In this document: piece by piece, positions 50,343 through 58,466 of the stretch
Layout of the letters: each line of letters opens with the position of its first letter
How positions within the stretch are numbered: position 1 is the first letter of the stretch
From: Phaeoceros laevis
Taxonomy: Eukaryota > Anthocerotophyta > Anthocerotopsida > Notothyladales
Direction of reading: 5' to 3'
DNA length: 58,466 bases
NCBI GenBank assembly: GCA_049999765.1
Contig: JBNGIQ010003354.1
Location: forward strand, 1 to 58,466
Notes under the pieces: model-generated
The model's input: only the letters and a program-made list of their open reading frames with translations
Databases searched by the model: none
Told to the model about the DNA's origin: nothing
Translations under genes and position numbers: made by a program

Positions 50343-53303
50343 ATGAATTCTGCACAACTAGAATCTCGGCCTTGCGTAACAGGGGGCCTGAGTAATCGTT
50401 GCAAACCTGTGTGCCAGGACAGGAACGTTGATATCTCTGAGGGCCAGGCTCTCTGGCTACCTGCAAATGGTACAGTGGTTCGATCTCAAGTTTTAGTTTG
50501 TGACGGCAGGTTCACCCCTATATCTTTGGTCTCTGCTGTCCCGGGTGGTCGAAATCTTCACGCTGCTGTGATTGTAGGTGTGGCATTCTTCAGCGACCAA
50601 TCTGGCCTGGAGAGACCAGGCCTCAAGTACTTCAAAGATCCGCACGAGTGGTGGGTCTCCCATGCCATCAAAGTAAGTTGTTGTCAGTGGCTCTTCAGTT
50701 TACTGGATAATCTTTGCCAACACGTATGGATAGATGTACGTTATTAATCAGTTTTCAGCTCCACTTGTCCAGATTTTAGGCATAAGACTGCCAAAGAGAC
50801 GGTTTTGATATACACGTCTATCGTTCCCATATCGGCGGCACAGCCTGTGGGACGGAAAACATCATGCGCTGAATCTGCTGGAAGCATCTTTGTTAAGGCC
50901 ACCGGTTCTGTTGGAGGCCACAGAACTGAAGATGCTGTTGATCCTTTATTACCTCCAGGAGATGAATATTCTTGGACGGCACGAATGTCAAAGCATGCCA
51001 AGTGCGGCCAAGCCAAGCAAGCTCTCAGAATCTATGAGGAAATGCTAGAGTGTGGGGTGAAACCCAGCTCATACACCTTTGTCGTTGCACTCAAGGCATG
51101 TGCTAGCTTACGCGACCTGGAACGGGCTCGGCATATGCATGCAAAGGTCAGATACCATGGGTTTGATTCTGTTATATATGTGGCCAACATGCTGGTGGGT
51201 GTGTATGCTAAATGTGGGAGCCTGGTGGATGCTAGGGCTGCCTTTGAGAACATGCCTTGTCGTACTGTTGTTTCCTGGAATGCCATGATTTTGGGGTATG
51301 CCCAGATGGGAGAGGGTGTAGAAGCTTTGGGGCTGTTTGAACGAATGCAAAAGGAAGGGCCACTTCCCAACGAACGAACTTTTGTTGGTGCACTAAAGGC
51401 CTGCAGCTGCCTACCAGAGCTGAAAGAGGGGGGTATAGCTGGTGAACGTTTGAGACTGCAATGTATGGAACAAGTGAAGACCGTTCATGCACTCATAGTA
51501 AACAGTAGGCTGGAGTCTGCTGTATTTGTTGGGTCCATGCTAGTTGACGTGTATGCAAAATGTGGGAGCTTGGAGCATGCTAGGCATGTCTTTGAGAGGC
51601 TTCCTTATCGTGATGTGGTATCCTGGACAGCCATGATTTTGGGTTACGCCCAAATGGAAGAGGGCGATGTGGCTCTTCAGCTGTACGCAGAGATGCGGCA
51701 GGAAGGTGTGATGCCCAACCACCGGACATTTGTTGGTGCACTTAAGGCTTGCAGTAGCCTTTCACAATTGGAAGATAAGTGTCATGGTAGAGGGGAATCT
51801 GTAAAGAAAAGATCCCTGGAGCAAGTCAGATCCATCCACAATGATATTGTTAAGACTGGGTCCGAGTTAGGTGTATATGTGGGGACAATGTTGGTGGATG
51901 TTTATGCAAAATGTGGTAGTCTGGAGGATGCTATGTGTGTCTTTGAGAAGATGCCGCATCGTGATGTAGTTTCCTGGAGTGCGATGATCCTGGGGTGTGC
52001 CCAGATGGACAGGGGTGAATTGGCCTTGGAGTTGTACACACAGATGCAACAAGAGGCCGTGATACCAAATGACCGAACTTTTGTTGGTGCACTCAAAGCC
52101 TGTGGTAGTCTGGCTTTATTGGAAGAGGAAAGTGGAGGTGTGAAGGCTAGGTGCCTGAAGCAAGCCCGAGCCATCCATGCAGACATTTTGAAGGGTCGGT
52201 GTGAGTTGGCTGTGTATGTAGGGACCATGCTGGTAGATGTGTATGCAAAATGTGGGAGCCTAGTTGATGCCAGACGTGTTTTTCAAAAGATGCCTTATCG
52301 TAATGTCATCTCTTGGAATGCGATGATTTTGGGGTATGCACAGATGGAACAAGGTGAAGAGGCTCTGCAATTATATGCACAGATGCAGCAGGCAGGCGTG
52401 GAACCAGATGATCGAACATTTGTTGGTGCTCTTAATGCTTGCACGAGTGTGGTGAGATTGGAGAAGGGCAAAGAAATCCACGCTCAATTCTTAGACACTG
52501 CACTTGAAGCTAATTCATTTGTGGCAAGCAGTCTGATCGACATGTATGGCAAATGTGGCACCATGGCTGATGCGCAACGTGTCTTTGACAGGCTGCCCAC
52601 AAGAGACGTTGTAACATTTAGTGCATTACTTTCAGGATATGCCCAACAAGGAGCGAGTGAACTTGTGTTCGAAATTTTCCAAAGTATGAGGCAGGAGGGC
52701 ATACAGCCAGACGGTATTACGTTTCTTAGCCTTCTTACCGTGTGCAGTCATGTCGGTTTAGTGGACAAGGGCCTCATGTACTTCGAGGCTATGACCAGAG
52801 AATATGGAATTGCTCCAACAAGTGACCATTATAACTGTGTAGTTGATCTTTTTGGTCGTTCAGGTCGACTTGACCAAGCCATGGTGATGGCAAAGACCTT
52901 ACGATCTAGCAGTGTAGTTTGGACAACCTTGTTGGGTGCTTGTCAAAAGTGGAAAAATGTGGAGCTTGGAAGACAAGCATTTGAATGTGCAGTGGGGTTG
53001 GACAAGAATAATCCTGCAGCATATGTATTGATGTCAAATATCTATGCGGCTGCAAACATGTCGGAAGATGCCAAGATGATCCACGCAATGAGGTTGAAAA
53101 GACGAGCATGGAAGCAGCCAGGGCAGTGCTCGTGGACTGACAGTTGTGGAGTAGTGCATATATTTTTAGTGGAAGACCGGAAACATGCTGAGAGCCACTA
53201 TATATATGCCACGCTCTACAGTCTTTTCGTCGGGATGCAGGGAAATGGACCGTTTTCTAACACTCTAAGCTCGAAATTGGTGGTGAACCTAGTGAGAAAC
53301 TAG
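50343..53303 (+). CDS. PDF-PPR-E+ protein without DYW domain; exon joint does not keep frame
   Basis: The first exon (ATG 50343 to about 50672) ends in a PDF half-module, YFKDPHEWWVSHAIK, at a strong donor GTAAGT (50673). The second part resumes near 50759 with CPDFRHKTAKETV and runs open to 53303. Using acceptor GTTTTCAG (50758) leaves the frame one base out; the weaker donor at 50677 with an acceptor at 50751 would keep it. So the gene either uses a poor splice pair or has a one-base lesion. Six PPR units (EYSWTARMS, CRTVVSW, YRDVVSW, HRDVVSW, YRNVISW, TRDVVTF), E motifs (CVVDLFGRSGRL) and E+ (KQPGQCSWTD, VHIFLVEDRKHAESHYIY) follow, then a tail. There is no deaminase motif. Confidence 0.8.
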
Positions 53304-53397
53304 CTGTTGCATACGTTGCATGCAGCTGCTATCTAAAACACACACCAATTGGGCGAGTGATGAGTCAAAATTTCAAATGTGCAGAAGACTGGAAGTA

Positions 53398-54020
53398 TCA
53401 CGACGTGCAAGTAGTATGTACAATGGGAAGCTGCTCTAATTCAACACACATTTTAGTGACGATACCTGCAAGAACAGGAGCTATCCAGGAAATGGTGTTC
53501 GCAGTGAGAATCTCTGACAATGATTTCCTGCCTCTCGACATGATCTTTGTGCTACTGTGGCAGTCATTGCACAAGCGAAGATTTGTGGTAACAAGCAAAG
53601 TTGTGACATCTGAAGTGTTCAGAAGGCCATAAGCCAGGGCCAATTTCTCTGCATGTACACACAGGGCATCTGCCTTCTGTTACCCAGACAGTGCTGAAGG
53701 CACTAACTGAGTGTGCGGTACATGACCTCCTTCAACAGCAAATTCATGCTCTTCAGCTTGTTTGGAACATCAACCTTGTACTTTCTCCTTAAGTATTCAA
53801 TGCACGCCATTGCAGGCTTCTCCCAGCACCTGCCGACTTCCACTTTCTATCTCGTGGACATCCTTCCAGCTGTCGGCATTTGCATGGATGTTCCTCAGAA
53901 GTGTAAAAGCAGGTGCACATTCAAGTTCCAGTTCGATTAGATAGTCGAAGGAGCACTTTCTGCGCTCTACATCACTGTGGCCTCGCAAGCAATGAGCAAA
54001 AAAGTCCAACCTGCATCGCA
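53398..54020 (-). pseudogene. Diverged DYW-domain remnant
   Basis: On the minus strand, 54021-53797 reads as an E region (CLRGHSDVERRKC, LLRNIHANADSWKDVHEIES). After frameshifts, 53660-53540 reads HAEKLALAYGLLNTSD, LVTTNLRLCNDCHSSTKIMS, the deaminase HAE and CNDC. The KP/PG part and the C-terminus are lost. It is far more diverged from the intact genes than they are from each other, so it is an older duplicate. Confidence 0.75.
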
Positions 54021-54485
54021 CCTCATATTTGAAAGCCCTTCATTATTCGAAGGTCTTACTTTTCTGAAAGCTCTTATGTTTCTACGTCTTTTGCTATACT
54101 AAATAAACATGTACAAATTCTATGTCCAGCATGTGCTAGAGCCTGTCAGTTTCCAGCCAGGTGAGCAATGGTCCTGATCCATGACAGTTGATGTGATCCG
54201 ATTGGGCACAATTGGAAGCTCCGAAAATCTGGTGGCAATGCACGAATCCATAGCTCCTGCTGCTTAATGACATCAACTGTGTTGCAGACGGCCGGGAGCG
54301 ACAAATTCGGCTGTAGGGATCGTCCAGCCATCTGTGGACACGAAGAGTTGAAACAGGAATGCCTTCCTTCACGGCTCAGCAGGAGGGAGATCCTTGACGT
54401 GCTTTTACAGACTCGCATCGTTTTGCTACTGGCAGGCTACATGGTTTTCAGTTCTGGACAATTAATTCACCCGAGCTGAGAAACA
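54021..54485. other. Intergenic, nothing recognised
   Basis: About 465 bp between the DYW remnant and the 3' end of the methyltransferase-like gene. It includes A/T-rich sequence with AATAAA near 54101. Confidence 0.4.
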
Positions 54486-55884
54486 TCAGCCGCGGTGTCG
54501 TCGGAATGAAACAGTCCGAGAATGCCTGGTTACAGACCACCGCTCGTCTGTTCTGCAAATCTGATAGCGGCTCAATTCCGGTATCTCTACTCCATCCCAC
54601 CCGCACACCCTCCAAGTTGTAGCACCCTCGCCGCACGCCGGCTCGTCGTCCGCATCTTCTTCGCTCTCCGCCGAAGAATCACCAAAAGCATCAAAGCCCC
54701 AGGTTAGCAGTGGCTCCCCACAGATACCGTCGTCCTACAAGATGACACAGCAAGCATCACGCAGGTTAATGAAAACCCACAGAAGATGAGATGCCACGCT
54801 ACCCTCCTCTCCCAATCACAAGTTTTCCCTTGAGAATGATCATTACCGTTTCACCAATAAGAATGTACTCGAGGACAGAATCAGTAGCTCGCATGTGAGC
54901 GGTCCAGTCTACACCCATCGGCTGCTGTCACAAAGGCCACAACAGGAGTACAGACTAAACAACCTTGAGTGATGAATGCGGATGCCGGAAGCAGGAACAG
55001 AACGAAATACAGAAGAAGGAACAGGTAGCTACCATCCATGAAGCTATCACCACCTGTGGCTGGACCCTGGACAGGGCTTCCACGGCATCCTCTTGTGTTA
55101 CAACACCCACACTGTCCACGCCCGCCAAGCCCTTATCTGTGGCCGTCAAGTGGATGACCGCTGCCTCCTGTCCACACATACAAAACAACGGCATGCCTCC
55201 ATTGAGACTAGCACCGAGCCGATAGTGCAGGAATAATCGAAACAAGCTGCAGGCGAATATTTTTACCGCATCTTGTGCTTGAGACCTGGCAAGAAGCAAA
55301 CCTAAATGGTGTGCCAAACGTCCGTTGCCTGCACCAACCTACCATATGTTGTGTTATTGCCTGGCTACTGTCAAGCTTACGGCTCATTCAAGTGTTGTAG
55401 CCATAAAGCTTTCGTACCTCCAGCACGTCCATAACAGACAGCTCATAACCCTTTGCCCTGGCCCTGTCACACCAAGCAGCCAACAGGTCTGTTTAATCAC
55501 AACGAGCATGGCGAGTAGGAGCGGGTGATGAAAACTAGCCAACCTTATGTAATTTGCCAGCCCCTGTAGATGCTCTTTGGTGAACACCTCATACTGCGCC
55601 CCCCCGCCGTAAGGAAGCTCCCCGCCCAGGAACGCATACCAGTCGGTGCAACCATGGCAGTCGCAGCGCAGGGATCCACCTTCACCGATCTGTGCACAAC
55701 AACCAAGAGCCTCAGACCAACAAGTCGCACCCCCACCACCCGACTCAGAAAAAGCCTGCCACACCCACCTGCGTGTCGCATCCCGTCCGGCCTGTGTCGA
55801 AAAGCGAAAAACGGAGGACAACATCGTCATACGACGGTAGCTCCGCAGATATACCTGCAACCATGCCTGATGAGCAGCAGGCAA
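54486..55884 (-). CDS. Plant SAM-dependent methyltransferase-like protein, six exons, about 306 aa
   Basis: Proposed exons (minus): 55544-55884, 55418-55463, 55267-55338, 55033-55167, 54847-54924, 54486-54734; introns are 79-112 bp, GT-AG, and the total is 921 bp, in frame. The first exon ends with CDCHGCTDWYAFLGGELP and YEVFTKEHLQGLANYI. Exon 3 gives the SAM-binding motif VGAGNGRLAHHL. Exon 4 has HLTATDKG, then VVIASWM, followed by QPMGVDWTAHMR and YILIGE in exon 5. Exon 6 has an acidic stretch and ends ELSRYQICRTD...SRTVSFRRHRG. From memory this order matches a plant-specific family of unknown substrate. The 5' end is least certain: the first exon could be split further or start elsewhere. 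Confidence 0.75.
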
Positions 55885-56122
55885 GGCGGGTTTAGAGCAC
55901 GAGTAGCTCAGGGGTGCGAAGTCCTTGCGGACCTAGGCGGAGGGAGGGTGGTTGGTTGTTTAGGCTCCTTTAGACGGGCCAGGCCGGAGACCTACGATTT
56001 GGAGCCGGGGACCGGGGACGGGCTTGTGTGCATCCTGTCACGGTAGGCGCTGGTGCTTGAGCCAGGGGCACTCCTCGATCCTGCCGCAGCGGCTGCAGAA
56101 GGTGGTTAGGTGCCGGGTCCGA
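55885..56122. other. 5' flank of the methyltransferase-like gene
   Basis: GC-rich; nothing further recognised. It ends at the left terminal repeat of the mobile element. Confidence 0.4.
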
Positions 56123-56574
56123 ATAGAGTACTTGTACCCCAACGGTTAACTTGCCCCCTATCGGTTAACCGTTTTTTACGGCGATTCTACAGAAACGGCT
56201 GCGTTTCTTTGCACACATGAATCCGCTAGAATCCTATTTTGGCGGCAATTTGGCGTCCTTCTGATTGCCCGTGTTTCAATTGACCATGAGATGCGCTTAG
56301 CAGTTCAATTTGCTGTCCCTAAACCTACTGCTCGCTGGCGGGAGCCAGAATTGTCTCATTCTGGCGCTTCGAGCTCACAGGTTTCTGTGTGCTTCTACCT
56401 GAATTCCATCTGATTCCGCTTCCCAATTCCGCCTTGTCATCCATGCCGTCCCGCTTGGAGGCCGTGCAGTATCTCCAGCATTGTTTGTGCTCTCATTGCT
56501 GCCGTTCAATCTACAAAGGCAGACTGTCCACCTTCCATTGAACCTGCACGCTGAAGAAAAAAGTTGGTGACGAT

Positions 56575-57067
56575 TTGGCTGCAGCTCTTAGGGACTTGCG
56601 CAAGAAGTGTGAATGCTACAGACCTCCTCTGAAGGACAAGCGCAGGTGTGTCCACAGAGGCCAGCTCCAGTGCACTTGCAACACCACCTGGCGTGAGATT
56701 CCAAAGGATTGCAAATTTCAGAAAGCAAGCCATGAGGCGGCCACTCGCAGGACGAAGGCCCGTTGCTGCCTGCAGCACTTCAACCAGACCATGCATAGAA
56801 CAGCTGACACCGACCCCAACTGTGGCCAGGTAAGGAATTGCGCAACCCAAATCACCAGCGACAGCAGCTGCAATTCGCATGATCCCGGCCACCAATTGGT
56901 TGATGCACCCTTGCCTGCCTCAGGTGTATGCTCCCGACAGTGACGACGACTGTGCGCAAGCCGCGAAGCAGCCTGCAGCGCCGGCCCCGGCATTCATGCC
57001 GGAGGTGCATAGATTAACCGCATGTAGACCGATAGTTCGTGCCCGAGTTGTGAAAGTTAACCGCATG
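56575..57067 (+). CDS. Cys-rich ORF inside the DNA element, possibly spliced, unknown
   Basis: The frame LAAALRDLRKKCECYRPPLK, CVHRGQLQCTCNTTW, ARCCLQHFNQTMHR, DTDPNCG runs to CAG|GTAAGG at about 56829-56830. TTGCCTGCCTCAG|GTG near 56923 could rejoin it to YAPDSDDDCAQAAKQP, ending at a stop near 57068. The Cys spacing suggests metal binding or disulphides, but I do not recognise the family. It could be a captured host gene piece. Start codon and upstream exons are unclear, and a stop-free frame by chance is possible. Confidence 0.3.
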
Positions 57068-57121
57068 TAGACCGATAGTTTGTGCCCGCGTTGCGAAAGT
57101 TAACCGCATCTGGACCAATAG
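57014..57121. repeat. 43 bp tandem repeat, 2.5 copies, near right end of element
   Basis: Units at 57014-57056 and 57057-57099 start TTAACCGCATGTAGACC, and a partial third unit runs from 57100. The shared TTAACCG core also occurs inside the terminal repeats, as expected for transposase-binding sites. Confidence 0.8.
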
Positions 57122-57326
57122 CAGCCGCACCTACTAGAGTTTCTTTCGAAAATGCGTTTCTTGCACTATTGGAGCGATTCTTAGGGAATTTTTGTTTGAA
57201 AATTCAGAAATAGGCAGGTTACCCCAGATTACATATGTCCTGTAAATTTTACAATTTTTCATGCAGATATCAATATTTTATGAATATAGTCCCTTAACGT
57301 TAACCGTTGGGGTACAAGTACTCTAT

Positions 57327-58466
57327 ATAGAGTACCTAACCCAGGAGTCGGATCGCCCAGCTGTATTTCCGGATATTTAATAACAGAAATTCACAAGATA
57401 TTCAGGTCGAGGTGAAAACTAGGATGGGAGGGCAGTCCCGAATTAGGTTTAGGTTCGGGATGTAAGTGAATTTAATTAATTTTGCTACTGCGGCTATTTT
57501 CGATAGGCTCGGAGACTTGCACAGTTTGTAGGAATTGAACGCGACTAACAGTTCTTTCTGCAGTCCTGGTAGTAGTCCCAAAACATGATCAGCAGTTCCA
57601 TGTCTTATTGCAAAAAGAAAAAAAGAAAGAACTATGTGCTATGAACACAGTAGTTGCCTGAATAATGCCTTCCACATGTGATACGTTTCCCTATGGCCGC
57701 TATTTTCAATGGGCTTGGAGATTTGTAGAGTTTGTCGGAAGTAAACATGACTAGCAGTCCTAAAACATGACAAGCAGTTCCAAAACATGAACACAGGCGG
57801 AAACTACTGAAACAAGGCCGGCAATCATGTGCAATGTTGTCTCATGTAATTTTGCAAGCAGACAACATATACCCACAGCCGCAACTTATAGTTTTAGTAG
57901 CCAAGATCAGGACAGAAGTGCTGCAACCGCATGATTTCATGTGTGGAAGATCTAAAAATCCTTCTTTTATCTCAGCAAATGCGCTGTCGAAGACATCACT
58001 TGAATTTCCATCTGACTGCACGGGTATTTCTGCAGAGGCAAGAGCATTGGAGATCAGTCTCGTCTGTTGAAGGTAGGAGCACAAACTAGGACATGAACAT
58101 GAATAAAGATGAACAGCTTGAGAAACAAGTCTACGTGAAAAAAAAAGCAAATGTACGCCACCTTCGAGGCATTTCCTAATTCTGCAGATTTAGCATGCCA
58201 TAGTTGTAGTTGATACCCGGGCATAGTCTAAGCAGACGGGCACAATCTTTGCAGACAAGGGGCTGGTGTTTGGAAATCGACTCCGAGATCAGGTCGCACA
58301 GAGACTACGTCAGGGACTGACACTGTGGAGTTGTCTTACCTGCGTGAGGTTCCGGTTTGTATAGGATACGTAGTTTGGAAACAAAGGTTCGAAACTCTCG
58401 TTACATAAAAAAAATTGAGCACCTCACACGAGGATGTTACCGCCGACAGCGGACTGCGGACAGCGG
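57327..58466. other. Right end of window, no confident gene
   Basis: A ~100-codon minus-strand frame (57842-58150) contains a coding-like part (LISNALASAEIPVQSDG, FDSAFAEIKEGFLDLPHMK), with TTCAACAG just upstream (58066) as a possible acceptor. It may be an exon of a minus-strand gene that begins beyond the window. I cannot identify it. Short imperfect repeats (ATGACTAGCAGT, AAAACATGA) lie near 57540-57790. Confidence 0.3.

Larger units (their letters stand above)
56123..57326. mobile_element. ~1.2 kb DNA element with 28 bp perfect terminal inverted repeats
   Basis: 56123-56150 (ATAGAGTACTTGTACCCC...GGTTAAC) is exactly complementary to 57299-57326. If the repeat proper begins at GAGTAC (56126), both sides are flanked by TA, the target duplication of Tc1/mariner/Stowaway-like elements. 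No 8 or 9 bp direct repeat is present, which speaks against hAT or Mutator. More TTAACCG copies lie just inside both ends, including a 43 bp tandem array on the right. It holds no recognisable transposase, so it is non-autonomous. Confidence 0.8.

Noticed and set aside
57014-57121. CRISPR-like direct repeats
   Set aside because: The units are adjacent with no spacers, sit inside a transposon-like element, and the genome is eukaryotic. Ordinary subterminal repeats.
1-58466. Bacterial operon or phage origin
   Set aside because: Spliced eS8 and methyltransferase genes, PPR-DYW proteins and a plant MACPF gene show a plant nuclear genome.
1-58466. tRNA or rRNA genes
   Set aside because: I looked for cloverleaf-like and rRNA-like stretches in the spacers and saw none I could support.

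Overview
This is a eukaryotic nuclear window from a land plant. It holds a dense array of pentatricopeptide-repeat (PPR) genes of the plant organelle RNA-editing class, plus a spliced cytosolic ribosomal protein gene (eS8), a CAD1/NSL1-type MACPF gene and a spliced plant methyltransferase-like gene. The reconstructed introns are short, about 70-130 bp. Eight PPR genes (one cut by the window edge) end in a cytidine-deaminase-like DYW domain of the variant type called DYW:KP. In these a KPAxAxIEV signature replaces the usual PG box, and the last residues are GRH/GRR rather than DYW. DYW:KP proteins are associated with U-to-C editing and are known from hornworts, ferns and some lycophytes. The compact genes and short introns make a hornwort my first guess; this is inference.

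Layout. 1-12963: four DYW:KP genes; the second and third lie head to head as a ~5.8 kb inverted repeat. 13222-14452: tandem repeat and a dead LINE RNase H fragment. 14954-26135: three more DYW:KP genes, a small basic protein gene and a broken DYW:KP copy. 27685-45336: five more PPR genes, four of them E+-type proteins that stop before the DYW domain and one (31594-34254) DYW:KP; between them sit a broken uroporphyrinogen-III-synthase-like gene and two partial tandem copies of a PPR 3' end. 46027-47847: MACPF gene. 48838-49827: eS8. 50343-53303: fifth E+ PPR gene. 53398-54020: diverged DYW remnant. 54486-55884: methyltransferase-like gene. 56123-57326: a DNA element with 28 bp terminal inverted repeats enclosing a Cys-rich, possibly spliced ORF.

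The most striking point is an N-terminal module upstream of the PPR repeats in nearly every PPR gene. Its pattern, roughly W-x2-YF-x-DP-x2-WWD-x-R followed by PDFRHK, LWL and W-V, matches as I recall it the PDF motif of plant organellar single-stranded DNA-binding (OSB) proteins. Both subfamilies carry it, intact or eroded. In one E+ gene it is split by an 82 bp intron that the DYW:KP genes lack. The window therefore looks like an expanding family of PDF-PPR-DYW:KP candidate U-to-C editors beside PDF-PPR-E+ proteins that might act as specificity partners. I know of no description of this fusion, but I could run no search.

Several PPR genes have no ATG at the far 5' end of the open frame. There I chose the first in-frame ATG, usually one conserved among the paralogs. 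Where upstream exons are likely, the start is uncertain.
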